From Gnetum montanum (Eukaryota > Streptophyta > Gnetopsida > Gnetales > Gnetaceae): a stretch of DNA of 64,000 bases. The position numbers were made by a program, and so were the translations under genes. The stretch is taken from assembly GCA_015680685.1 (NCBI GenBank), contig MNCI01004113.1, positions 1-64,000 on the forward strand, given 5' to 3'. The notes beneath the pieces were generated by a model, which was given only the letters and a program-made list of their open reading frames with translations, made no database searches and was not told the origin of the DNA. Positions 46,862-57,751 of this stretch are shown here, in pieces (the stretch's first letter is position 1; every line of letters starts with the position of its first letter).

Positions 46862-48590
46862 GAAAAAAATTAAAGTGAGGGAATTCATTCACAAGATTAG
46901 CAAGAGGAGAAAGAGGAGTTTGAGGCTAAACAAGAGCTAGATACTTTCATTGGAAGTCTTTTCCAAACTCCAGCTACCCAAACAACCATACTTAACTCCA
47001 TGTCTCTTACCTCATTGATGGAACAAGTCCCTAGAATTAACTCTCCTCCTATCAACCCTACCATGTTTGGGTCCAAGCCCACCAGTGCCATGCACTAGAC
47101 AAAACCTGTATCTCATTCCACCTCCTTATTCTCATCAGTACCCTTTGTCACACAACCTAACTTTGTTAATTCAACCATGGTTATGTCTACATCATTATCT
47201 CCGTTTTCCATGCTAGTGGAACCCTCATTGGGACACCATGCAACACAAGCATCTTATACCCCATTTTTCCCCTTTATGCCTCAAGTTCTAGCATAAACAT
47301 CCTTTTCCTTGTTTGGCCCATGTATGACCACCATAACTTAGCCTCTCCCTTCGATACCACAACCTATTGTGAGGTGACAACCCTCTCAACCACAAGTCTC
47401 ACAACTTCTTTCCCAACTATCAATGCAAATATCATAACCCATGGGGATACCCCAAGGCTTGGATCAAGCCTTTCAAATGATCTAGGATTTTAACAAAGAG
47501 CTAAAAAAACTTAAAGCCAATACAATTTAGATGGTCAAGGTTCTAGATTTCTACCAAGATGATCCTATAAGTCCTATGGTACCTCAAATAACCTTACCCT
47601 TAGGCCTACCTATTTCAAACTTTATCAAATACAACGGTGAAGGAGATCCCAACATACATCTAGTAGCCTTCTAGTTTGAGTTCGCTTCTTGTGACCTTGG
47701 CCTCATATGATACTAAGGATTTTCCCCATGTCTCTAAGGGGAAAGACTCTAGATTGGTATCAAACCTTGCCTAGAGGTATCATCTCTTTCCTTGAGGACT
47801 TGATTAACCAATTTGTTAATTACTTCATATACAACTTGAAGTTGGATGCCACATTAAACCAATTAATGAAGGTGAGGCAAGGGCCACTTGAATTAGCCAA
47901 AAGGTTCATTCAAAGGTGGAACTCAACACTTAATGAGATTCCCAAGCCTATTGTTGAAACTCACCTCTTGTCCATCTACAAGGGAGTAGTGAATGACTTT
48001 ATCAAGTCAAAGTTGTACTACCTAGAGCCCCTTTCACTAAACCAAGCCTTCTCCCAAACTAAGAACATCAAGGAGGTAGCTAAAGCAAGTAATGATCTAG
48101 CCTATGTGGCCTATAAAAACTAACATGCAAGAAGGGATAGGGATAAAACTAAAAAAGAACATACAATCATGGTTGCAATAACAAAGGAGTCAAAACAAAG
48201 AGAAAGGAGGGGACTACCACCATGCAACACATCCTAAGACTCATCATAGCCATACACTTCCTACATCCCAAATTAATCAAGAGCAAACTTTGGATAGAAG
48301 GATAGATATAAGTACATATAGCTACCTTTAAAACCTTCTAATTTGTTAGAATAGTTTCTTAAAGACAACCATATACAACATAAGCAACTATCTAAAGAGG
48401 CTGGAAAGAGGCACGATCATCTTTGCAACATAGCTAGAGATCCAATGATAGCTACCAAAGATGATCCAAAGTGATCAAAGTATTTTAGGCTAGATAGGTA
48501 TTGCTACTATCATCAAATGGCTGGTCATAACATTGATTTTTTCCTAGCATTAAAGGATGGTAGACTATCGAGAGTTGGTATTGGATGAGC
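46862..48590 (+). pseudogene. gag of E3
   Basis: A Glu-rich N-terminal fragment (46880-46950) is followed by a Pro/Thr/Ser-rich linker and the capsid domain from 47520 ('VLDFYQDDPI', 'FIKYNGEGDPNIHL'). A shift near 47700 leads into an open stretch, 47707-48123 ('MSLRGKTLDWYQTL', 'NQFVNYFIYNLKLDATLNQLM', 'VNDFIKSKLYYLEPLSLNQAF'). The zinc-knuckle-like block near 48500 reads 'CYYHQMAGHNID' but lacks the final Cys ('FFLAL'). Most breaks are in-frame stops. Confidence 0.8.
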
Positions 48591-49199
48591 CCAACTTTCC
48601 AAAAGTCAACAACAACTTCTATACTATAGCCTCATTCATGGAAACAAAATGGTCCAGTCCTCCAAGGAAACCATTTGTCATTAGAGTGCCACCATGATCC
48701 CAAAATACAAAGCCAAAATGGTCATTCATCATATGGATGCCATCTCCTCTAGCCCCTAAGGAACCTTTCATCATACATGTCCCCCCTGCCCCCCTTTTAG
48801 TGGCTTCAACATCATAACATAATCAATGAGTTACTAATCCTCCAAAGTTAAAGGAACCATTTGTTATCCAAGTCCCTCCACCTTCAACAAGTAAGACCAC
48901 AACAACCCATGACCAAAGCCCACCTATTGTGGTCAACAACCTAGAGGCTAGCAAAAAAACCATCATCACAACGATGATGAAAGAAACCTATCACCAAATC
49001 AACAAATAAGTCCACTGAAGGTAACTAACCAAGACCTACAATCAACCGCATCCATGGACAAGGGGTCCAAGGCACATACACCAAAACCCAAGCCACAAGC
49101 CCAAGGGATAATGAAGGAGGTTAGAACTACTAAGGCCAAAACATTGCAAGCCAAGGAAAATAATTCTCATGCAACCTTGGAGCAAGACAAATAGGCCCT

Positions 49200-50050
49200 T
49201 AAGAAAAATAATACATCACTAAGCCTATATGACCTTGTCATGACCTCACCCACACATAGGAATGCACTAGCTCAAGTCTTGAACTCTATCCTTGTGAGCA
49301 AGAACATGCTTTTCAATGGAGAGGTGATCCACATTATCATTGAGCAAGATTCACTTAGGGAAAATAGGTGTCAATCTATGCTTAACTTTTATGATAGCAA
49401 AGAGAAGATTGACTCTCGTAATGGAGAGGTGCTATATGTTCCTCTCCTTATCATTATATGTATTGGCATGTACCAAGTTCACCATGTTCATGTCGATGAT
49501 GAGTTGGCCATGAACATGGTATTGTACTCAATCATTGATATGTTGGGCCTAATCAAGAACATCCAAGTGGCCATCACCTTAACACTTAAATCATTTAATG
49601 CTCATGAGTAGTAGTGTGAGGCTCTATTACCTTGGATTTTGTTGCCAGAGAACAATTTCCCACACCCACCAACTTCATAGTGGTTGAGGAGACACTTAGC
49701 TTTAGCTTGATCCTAGGGAGATCATGGTTGTGAAGTTTTAGGCACTTTCATCTCCTATCCATTAGGAGATTCACTTGCCATAGAAGGGTGGAGAAATGTG
49801 ATCTATGGAGACAATGTGTCATTTCCCTCAATTAACTATGTCAACATTGATTGAGGTTGAAAGGTAAAGTTTTAAGAGGAAACTCCTGACACTTAGACTG
49901 GGACCACCAATAACAAAAATGATAACGATGCTACCAACATCAACTCCACAATAATAAATGATCAACAAAAATGCATGCAAGTGACCATGCTAAATGGTGA
50001 ACATAGGATTGTGCAAAAGAGATTTGTTGATCTATCAAAGATCAAATAAC
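49200..50050 (+). pseudogene. Protease region of E3
   Basis: Open stretch at 49240-49611 with 'TSPTHRNALAQVLNSI', 'GEVLYVPLLIIICIGMYQVHH' and 'VHVDDELAMNMVLYSIIDML'. The catalytic D-G-A of E4 is replaced by D-E-L. It continues after a TAG as 'EQFPTPTNFIVVEETLSFSL'. It would have processed the Gag polyprotein; the altered loop predicts no activity. Confidence 0.7.
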
Positions 50051-50192
50051 AAGTTCCTAACAAACATCTCATACTCTCTCTTGCTAAGGATCATATGTTC
50101 ACTTTTGCAGCATTGTACCACATTTCTATGTTGATTTTAGCCTTGTGCCCTCTTTCAAAAGCATCTCATACTTACTAGGCAAGTATAGACCA

Positions 50193-50310
50193 GCATGGTT
50201 CGCTAAGACCTTAAACTAGCACTATGGCTTGCTAAGGCCTAAAACTGACAACATTATGACCTAATAGGGTCTAAAGGTGTTGAAGCAATGGCATGCTAGG
50301 GCCTAAAACT
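50193..50310 (+). repeat. ATGGCC...AAACTAGC motif block, first copy in E3
   Basis: Four diverged copies (CATGGTTCGCTAAGACC, TATGGCTTGCTAAGGCC and similar, each followed by TAAACTAGC or a variant) about 35-40 bases apart, after the protease, as in E2. Confidence 0.7.
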
Positions 50311-50449
50311 AGTAATCATAGTGACCTTTTAGCCAATTTACTTGAAGACATCATATGTGAATTTAGTTATATGCATATACCTTAGTGCACAATTATCATT
50401 ATGACACATTTTTATCTACTAATTTTAGTTTATGGCCTCATTACATTTA

Positions 50450-50765
50450 CATGAAGCATATAAAACACAAAAAACTTAAATTAACATGTAGCCATACTCA
50501 CATTGTGTGACAACAATAGAAAAATGTACCAAAATATCCAACATAAGAGCAATTGTGACAACACAAAGAAAAGCATAGCAAGGTCAAACTGCTCAATAGT
50601 AGCCAAAGTTGAGCCATGAGGGAAGGAAAGATCATTGTCTATGTCATAGTCATCACCATCATAATTGGGGCCTATGAACAATAAAAACATGCAACAATTA
50701 GGGACAAGAATAGCCATGAATATAGCCATTAAAGCATGAAATGAGATTGAAACTGATAAAGCATT
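50450..50765 (-). pseudogene. C-terminal stub of antisense ORF-b in E3
   Basis: Minus-strand stretch with a hydrophobic segment ('MAIFMAILVPNCCMFLLFIG') followed by an acidic tail ('PNYDGDDYDIDND'). It corresponds to the end of ORF-b in E2 (28540-28880) and E4 (62163-62370), and the DNA aligns with 28600-28700. Everything upstream of the hydrophobic segment is missing: the element sequence stops at about 50765, where the XDH flank begins. Confidence 0.55.
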
Positions 50766-50769
50766 AAAT

Positions 50770-51451
50770 TTTTTTTTGATAATTTTGATGAGGCAATTGA
50801 ATTATAAGTTTAGCCAAAATGCTTAATGGGTTTGGTTTAGCACTTACCAATTTGGAACCAGAAAAGTAGACTTAACAATTATAGTGGTTTTGTTCATTTG
50901 ATTTAACTTCCTTGTTTTAATGGGCATTTAGAATGTAGTTAACAAGAAGCACATCAAAAAATGACACTAGAGGGGCACCTGCAACCAATAAAGCAACTTA
51001 CACCAGAACCAAGACCAAAACTAGTAAGCATGCACATTCTGTGCCACATATGAATCCGTAAATTAAGAAGCTTATTAATGCGACGAGGTTTAACAAAGTA
51101 TGCATGCACAAATATACATGTACAACACAAATCCATAGCAGTAGTTGCAACTTGTCTTTACCATGGATCCTTCCAAAAGGAAAAAGTTACAGGAAACATA
51201 CGCAACATTACCTATAACTAATTGGTGGATAAACAATACAGACAGTGACAAAATGAATTTTTATATTCTGCAACAGCTTTGCGGCTGATAATTTATATCG
51301 CTAAAAGCAAACAAGGTATGCCATGAAAGTGGGTAAAGTAAGAGAGTTAGATTGGAGTGACACATCGAACTCATGAGAGGATATAAAAAGATAAAGAGTA
51401 GAGACAGTGCAGAGGAGCTCAGCAGAGGGCCAAATTATGTTGTCAATTGTC
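50770..51451 (+). promoter_or_regulatory. Putative promoter and 5' UTR of the XDH homologue
   Basis: About 680 bases of sequence that I cannot match to any element in the window. A good TATA box (ATATAAAAAG, 51381-51390) stands about 65 bases before the proposed start codon, leaving room for a short leader of about 35 bases. An earlier in-frame ATG at 51437 exists. No other control elements can be claimed. Confidence 0.55.
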
Positions 51452-51587
51452 ATGGGATCCGTCTCTACAAAGGTTGATTACGAGCATGAGCAATTATGCA
51501 GGAACGACACTATTTTGCATATAAACGGCAAACGGCACTTGCTTCCAGACGGATTGGCTCACCATACGCTTCTTCAATATCTTAGAG
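51452..51587 (+). CDS. XDH: First coding exon of a xanthine dehydrogenase homologue (partial)
   Basis: The exon encodes about 45 residues. It starts MGS, the usual start of plant xanthine dehydrogenases, and contains 'ILHINGKRHLLPDGLAHHT' and 'LLQYLR', the first beta-strands of the N-terminal 2Fe-2S (ferredoxin-like) domain. XDH oxidises hypoxanthine and xanthine to urate in purine breakdown. The exon ends at AGAG|GTCTAAAT, a donor-like site in phase 1; a following AT or AC would restore the Asp expected after LR. The next exon, with the Cys-rich GCGEGGCGAC-type cluster, was not found in the remaining 12.4 kb. The upstream ATG at 51437 would add five residues. There are no stops or shifts. 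Whether it belongs to a working gene or a captured fragment is open. Confidence 0.75.
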
Positions 51588-51824
51588 GTCTAAATCGTTT
51601 CTCGTCTGTCTTCATCATATATCACAAGTCGATGAAGATTTTAATAATTCCCTTTTATCATCTATGCTTTTAACGCGTTTTCGATTATTGTATTTCCTAT
51701 GAAGTTGGCTTTGGCTTTCATGAAGTAGCAGCAGAGGATGTCATTGTCCTACAATTGTGTTGTTGAAACAGGGAAAGTGTATATGTCGCACGAACAACAT
51801 GAATTCTGCTATGCAATGCTATGC

Positions 51825-52930
51825 AGAATGAGCAGCTTTCATCGTGTCGCTTGGACTATTGTTACTCTCCCCAAGAATAAGGGTGGCTTAGGCCTTTTGA
51901 ACTCCTATAAGCAAGGAATTACCCTGGTTGCTAAGTGGTTGGTACAACATTTAAATGCCTCAGATATTATATTATAGGGACCCTCCTCCAATTAAGGCTT
52001 CATCAAGCATTTCCTAAAAATAAGCCCTTCTGGAAAGGCATCCATTTCGTCAATTGGATCCTTTCCCCCGTCACTATCATCTTCCCGGATCTCATATTTT
52101 CAAAAGCATTTGGAGGGCCTGGCAAATTCTACACACTCACATTAACTAGACTATCATTAAAATCAACCCTACTATCCTCTCTAAAGTGTGTCCGTGGTGG
52201 TTACCTCTGTCACCCGCTCCCCTTGCTATCACAAATGCTAAGGTGGCTACCTCGTGGTATCGAAAAGGTGTCATTTCCTTGAATTGTCTTAGGCTGGCTA
52301 GTCGTTGGATTTCAGGGGTCGAGTTTAACACTTTGTATGGGGAGTCGGCTGCAATGAAACATTGCCTTGTTCAGATTTACTCTTTCCTCCACGGTCACTG
52401 GCACCTGGATGTTACAGTGCAAAGCCTTTTTCATGGCCTTCAATGGCGTAATGGGGTTAAACTCTTGCCCTATCGGCCATCTGTTCCCTTTCATCTCATG
52501 CACGACCCATCTGCAGTCATTCAACGTTGCAATAAATATTGGCACAAACAAGAGTCAGAAACATTTTGGATCCCTCTCTTCCAACTTATTTGGAAACTTC
52601 CGACCCTCCCCAAAATTAAGCAGTTCCTTTGGTGTCTTCTCCACCATGGTCTACCTACAAGAAAATGTCTAGAATATTTGGGGATTCCTAATCCCAATTG
52701 CCCTCTATGTGGTGGACAAGATGACTTTGTCCATGTATTTTGGTAATGTCCCTTTGCTCAACATGTGTGGCAGTGGGCTTCTAAAGCTTTTCCATCATAC
52801 AAGCTATCTCAAGAGGATGCCATATTCAGATTCTGTCTAAATGTAACTTTTGCTCTTCCTGCCATTGTAACAATTCAGTTTAGGGTAGACATCAACTTCC
52901 TGTTGGCTGGTTACACTGATTAAAAAAAAC
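51825..52930 (+). pseudogene. L1-type LINE, 3' end (RT C-terminus with zf-RVT domain)
   Basis: Translation over three changing frames gives the C-terminal part of a plant L1-like ORF2: 'HRVAWTIVTLPKNKGGLGLL' then 'GITLVAKW' (51840-51945), 'KVCPWWLPLSPAPLAITNA' (52180) and the zinc-binding region 'FWIPLFQLIWKLPTLPKIKQ', 'HHGLPTRKCLEYLGI', 'CPLCGGQDDFVHVF' (52560-52745). A stop replaces the residue before 'CPFAQHVWQWA'. A short A-run (52922-52929) ends it. It is 5'-truncated and has one clean 187-codon stretch, so it is younger than most repeats here. It lies 240 bases after the XDH exon. Confidence 0.85.
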
Positions 52931-53785
52931 TAGGGTACTTGAGATCAACTTAGCAATATTCCATATATGTAGTCCTAGTTCTTTGGTTCGTGGAGGGAAA
53001 CTATGCTTAGTAAGGAAATAAACATGGATACTTCTGGTTATCCCATATTTTAATTGTCGTAGGTCACATAAAACTTATGGCCAGTAAAAAAAAGTAACAC
53101 ATTAAAAACAAAAAATAAATAAAATAAAATAGAATACCACGACACCATACAATTACCATGTCCACTTTCCCTCTGCCACGATGCCATACAATCACCACAT
53201 CCACTTCTGCGTACAAAGATCAAACAGGCAATACGTACGAGTCATAACCAACCGCTATTGGAACTAAAAGTAAATAATAAACACGAGTAAATGTGGTAAT
53301 AACCTTCAAAAATGTGGATAAAGGGCCCATCTGCTATGCAATGCTGCTCGCATGACAAGGTGCTTCCAGATGTCAATTATCCCCCCTCAACGTAGATTTT
53401 GGTGTGATTGCCTCGTGCATGACTGCCTGCTTGTGTTGCACTTCCAGTAGGATAAAGGCAGTTACATTGATACACTTACATGGCTGGCCTGTGCCAAATG
53501 AAAGCATAGATGGCATGGGTAGCAAAAAGGCACTTGGGCACAGGCAACGCCATGGACATGCTTAAGCTATCTTTCATCTTTCTCACTCTCATGCATGTCA
53601 AATAGAAGGTGCCTTGGCCAACACCAGGCATGCCACCTCCATGCACCCACACGGAGCTGTCCACCATGTCTACCTTCCACCGTTGTCCATTCGCCCACTC
53701 CCCCGTCATCCTGCCTTTGCCTTAGGGCAAAGTGAAAAAGTAATAATAAATAGATGAAAATAAAAATTATGTTAAACATGCATTA
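52931..53785. other. No gene recognised
   Basis: Unassigned sequence between the LINE tail and the pre-RT region of E3. A phrase of the type CCACGATGCCATACAAT followed by CACCACATCCACTT occurs twice near 53140-53205. Short minus-strand frames at 53476-53779 have no match. Confidence 0.35.
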
Positions 53786-53789
53786 AGTT

Positions 53790-55092
53790 TCATGCTATTT
53801 TTTTGACCTTGTTCACCATATTTTATTTTACCTTTATGTTACTTTATTTTGTTATACGAAGTTTTACCTTGACTTTGCCTCCCAATGACCTTACCAGCAA
53901 AATTAGATAGTGTTATGGCTCATCAAGGCCTAAAAATGTCAAAATGTAGCCCCGCATGACCATGTTGGGCTATATGTAGCCTACTTTACCTTAATTGACC
54001 TTATTTGGCTTTGTCCTCATCAAGTTTTAACCTTGCTTGACCTCATTTTACATCATTCTATATGGTTTTGACCATGATTTGGCCTTTAGTTGACACCATT
54101 ATGCTCCTTTGTTTCATCCTATTTGCTTCAACTTACCCCTTATTGAGTACGTTCAACTTTGGTTTAGCCTTTGATTGGTGTTGGATAATGGGGTTTGACC
54201 ATCTTTGACCATTATTTAACACCATGTAACCATGGCCCATTAAGGCCTTAAACTAGTACTATGGCTCACTAAGGTCTTAAACTAACACTATAGCTTGCTA
54301 AGGCCTAAAACTGGCAAAAGTGTAATCATGTTTCATCATGTTTGACATTGCATTACCTTGTATTGCTTTATAGCCTCTATTGACATTACTTGGATGCTTG
54401 TATGGCCTTTGTTGTAATCTTTTGTCTCATTTATGCATTATTACCATAGTATTTTACATTATTAGTAGCATTGTTTTATTGGTCTTATCAATTTTTACCA
54501 TTTTATCACATAGGTGCCACTTGATGTGCTTATGTTTTCATGTAGGAATGAACTAGGAGAATAAGCAAGTGGATTTGACTAGCCTTAAAGGCTTAGTAAA
54601 CCCCTCTAGTGATGATGACCAAATTGATCTCATGTCCCCAAGCCTTAAGCTTAAAATCATTGTACTATATAGCCATAAAACCTCAAAGTATCCTAATGAC
54701 CATTTACCTTAAAGACAGAAACATCATGGAGGGTCCCCTAGTTGAAATTTCCATGTAAACCACAAGGGTGAGGAGAAAATGCATAGGACCAAATTCCTTA
54801 CCAGAACTCAAGCCTATTCAGAACCACATCAAACCCTTATTATGCAACATTGAAGCCATCAAATAGCCCTGGTTATATCTAACGCTCACATGTTTTCTTG
54901 TAGTGTTGTTTATCATTGTTAATAGGTTGCAACGAATAACTGATGTTGACAACTTTGATGATCTACAATGAGTGAGCCTACATGACATATTTGCACAATA
55001 GAAGGACATCTTTCTATGGCCTACCGAGGCCTACAGCATTAAATTGGCAACATTGGTAACCTAGGTGACTTGATTTTATCATTTCATGTGGT
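53790..55092 (+). other. Pre-RT region of a family E element (probably E3)
   Basis: Aligns with E2 from about 43150 to 44060: the non-coding part, the motif block (54232-54320), the candidate acceptor TCACATAG/GTGCCACTT at 54513, and the start of the RT polyprotein up to about 54850 ('GEEK' region and the following segment). Beyond that the similarity fades and the E4 LTR begins at 55093. Confidence 0.65.
54232..54320 (+). repeat. ATGGCC...AAACTAGC motif block, second copy in E3
   Basis: Three copies (CATGGCCCATTAAGGCC, TATGGCTCACTAAGGTC, TATAGCTTGCTAAGGCC, each followed by TTAAACTA or TAAAACTGG), 30-35 bases apart. Immediate flanks match those of 43418-43505. Confidence 0.75.
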
Positions 55093-56751
55093 TGAAACAC
55101 CCTAAAATGCAGGGTCATCCTTGCTTCACCGAGCATGGCAAATCCGCGTAGCACTACGATAGTTCTTCAGGAGAGGAACATTCTAAGTCTAGGTCGGCCA
55201 GTTTAGCAAATTTTCTACTTTGAGCATGGGTAGGTTCTGTACCATCCTACTCGTCCATCAAAGTAGCCTAAACAGCCAGCAGCCTTCTCAGAAATGGTGC
55301 ACGTAATCAATAGCAGCATTCTGGATGCACCAGAAACAGTTCGGCAAGTTTTCTAAGTCACAAAGCCTGCTACGCTATGCTAGGCTATCTAGTGTAGCAA
55401 GCTTCAGAAGATGATGGCAGAACGAAGTGCTACGCTACGCGACGTCACACAGCGTAGCATGGCAACGACTTCACTACCCACTCCACTCGCCCAACTTCGA
55501 GCTCTACAGTGATGTCCTTTTCCGTCAGGAAGGGACGGACCATGTCTACTGCTACGCTACGCTAAACTACATGGCGCAGCAAGGTGTAGCAATCTTGCAA
55601 AAGAGATAAAAAGTAATTCGAAAGGCAAAGTCAACAGAGTTTGCAAGACTTGCATCGCAGGAGAAAGTTTGAAAATCGGCAAAACTCTTGTGACTAAGGC
55701 AAGTTGCTACGTTACACTATGCTACATAGCGTAGCATAGCATAGCAAGCATGTAACAGGCAGCAGAATGCACGACAAGGTGCTATGCTACGCCAAGGATG
55801 CTACGTATAGCAAGGCATGCAAGTCGTTGTGTGAGATCAATGCACTCCACCTAATCGGATCGTTGGCACACGTCTCTAGACGCTGACGGTGTGATTACGG
55901 CATGGTAGGATCGTAGTTATTGCATGGTAGGTTCACACTACAATGGTCTTGTAGGTCCAACGGTCACAAACGGCACGAGTGACACCAACAAGACAACGAA
56001 GGCCCGAGGCATGTAACATTCAAAACCACCCTTTTGAATACCCTTAGTCCTATAAATACCCTGGCAAACAGCATGCAAAAGGGCTGCAATTTTTAAGAGG
56101 TCCACAACTTTAAAAGTTGGCAATTTCAAAAGAGTTCGCATCTTTCTGGAAGCAAATAGCTTCCAAGTGGTGGGAACTTTGGAATTCTGAAACAAAGATT
56201 TCCCCTCTCTCCAGCATTATAATATCAAGGTCATTTGTCTAACATTGTAAACAACGAGTCTCTCATGGCTGGCGTGAGGTCCCCATCTCCATTCTACCAC
56301 CTTAGTAGAACCTTGTATTGTTTGTACACGAGTCCGTGTCCAAGCGCATAGCTCTTTTTGCTCGACCCGCCTTGGTTACCCTTGGGATTTTTGCACTCCG
56401 TCACGCTGTGCAACCGATTGTATCCACCCTGAACGAATGAGTTTGTAGCTTCGGAGCGGTGCATGTTTCTAACCACACTTTGCTTTATCTCTCATTTGCT
56501 GCCTCATTTTGCATTATTTTCTGTCTTATTCACTTTTAAGCATTACTTTGTATTACTGTCACATTTTTTATAGTTTCTCTCCTACTTCATCTACCCTTAA
56601 GCATTATCTCGCATTTCGCATTATTTACATTGCAAAAGGATACAGATCTCTGCACACACCCAACACGGCCCTCTCGCGGGTACAGGGTTGGAACTGTCAT
56701 GCCCGCCAACCCCTGGTGTCCTTCCAACCATCGACGTTTTCAGTTGCTACA
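55093..56751 (+). repeat. 5' LTR of E4, 1659 bp
   Basis: Begins TGAAACACCCTAAAATGC and ends TCAGTTGCTACA. TATA box TATAAATA at 56051-56058. Only the first 20 and the last 100 or so bases align readily with the E3 LTR; U3 is different and is filled with hairpin-forming repeats. Confidence 0.7.
55365..55830 (+). repeat. Hairpin-rich repeats in E4 U3
   Basis: The words GCTACGCTACGC, GCTATGCTACGC and their complements (GCGTAGCATAGC) recur five or six times, roughly 80-120 bases apart, at about 55368, 55420, 55552, 55705 and 55780. Within each group the direct and inverted words face each other across 10-20 bases, so each group can fold into a hairpin. They lie 220-690 bases before the TATA box. 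Confidence 0.75.
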
Positions 56752-56814
56752 GTTTTCTGGTGCCAGAAGGAAGGCCTTTTGATGCCTTTGCCACATGTCA
56801 CGGTAGTTCTGTGA

Positions 56815-57680
56815 GCCTTCTAGACCCTGGTACACATGAGCATAAATGCGACATCCTCTTGTGGTTGTTTGCGCTTTGTACAGTGTAGATCGTCCACCCC
56901 AACAGTTCCTCTAGAACCCTACAAAACAAAAGGCCCCCAATCGCCATTTAAGTAGCTCATTCTACAGCTTTTTTGCATGCATTCTGCACCCCATCTTGTG
57001 TGGTATAGACTGGTCGCCTCAACGGTCCCTCTGGGATCCTATGAGACATAAAGCCTACCTGATTTCTAGTTAGCTTGCCCATCCTACGGTTGTCTTGCCT
57101 GCGTTTTGTACCCCATCTCGTGTGGTATAGACTGGTTGCCTTGACAATCCCTCCGAGATCCTATGAGACGTAAAGCCTACTTGGTCGCTAGTTAATTTTC
57201 TCGTCTTATAGTAGTCTCATAAGCCTTCCACACCCTGGCTCACATTAGCATAGACTTGACACCCATCTGTGGTTGTTTACGCGTTGTGCGATGTAGATCG
57301 GTCATCCCGACGGTTCCTCTAGAACCCTATGAGACATAAAGCCTTCCAGAGGCGATTTAACTTGCCTTTTCTTTTATAGCAGTCTTGCATGTGCTCTGCA
57401 CCCTAGCCAGCATAGGCATAAACGTGACACCCTTCTGTAGTTGTTTGCGCCTCGTGTGGTACAGGCCGGTCACCTCAACGGTCCCTCTGGGATCCTGCGA
57501 GACATAAAGCCTTTTTGATCACTTGTCAACTAAACTTGCCTTATGGTAGTCTTGCACGTGCTCTGTACCTCATCGCGCACTAGCATAAATGTGACACCCT
57601 TTGTGGTTGTTTACGCTTTGTGTGGTACAGATCGGTCACCTCAACAATTCCTCTGGAATTCAGCAAGACTTAAAGCCACC
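56815..57680 (+). repeat. Tandem repeats in the E4 leader, six copies
   Basis: The phrase CCTCTGGGATCC...GAGACATAAAGCC (variants) occurs near 56910, 57027, 57149, 57322, 57484 and 57647. Spacing falls into two classes, about 120 and about 165 bases; longer units add a segment containing CATAAATGTGACACCC and GTGGTTGTTTACGC. The array occupies the region between PBS and gag. Confidence 0.8.
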
Positions 57681-57751
57681 TTTTGTTTCTTTTTCGATCC
57701 TTCTATTCTTTTGCACTTCTTGCATTTTTTTACATAATCACTTGCTTAGCA

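Larger units (their letters stand above)
44841..55092 (+). mobile_element. E3: Tat/Ogre-like element nested in E2, with foreign insert
   Basis: LTR (44841-46466), leader, gag (46862-48590), protease (49200-50050), motif block (50193-50310), C-terminal stub of antisense ORF-b (50450-50765), then unrelated sequence with an XDH exon and a LINE end (50770-53785), then the family's pre-RT region (53790-55092) including its motif block. It is cut by the E4 LTR at 55093. The outer parts occur in the right order and strand for a single element, so the middle looks like an insertion or replacement; two separate fragments cannot be excluded. Confidence 0.6.

Noticed and set aside
51407-51451. Longer N-terminus for the XDH exon from a GTG at 51407
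   Set aside because: A plant nuclear gene would start at ATG; the MGS start at 51452 fits the family best, with 51437 as the only alternative.
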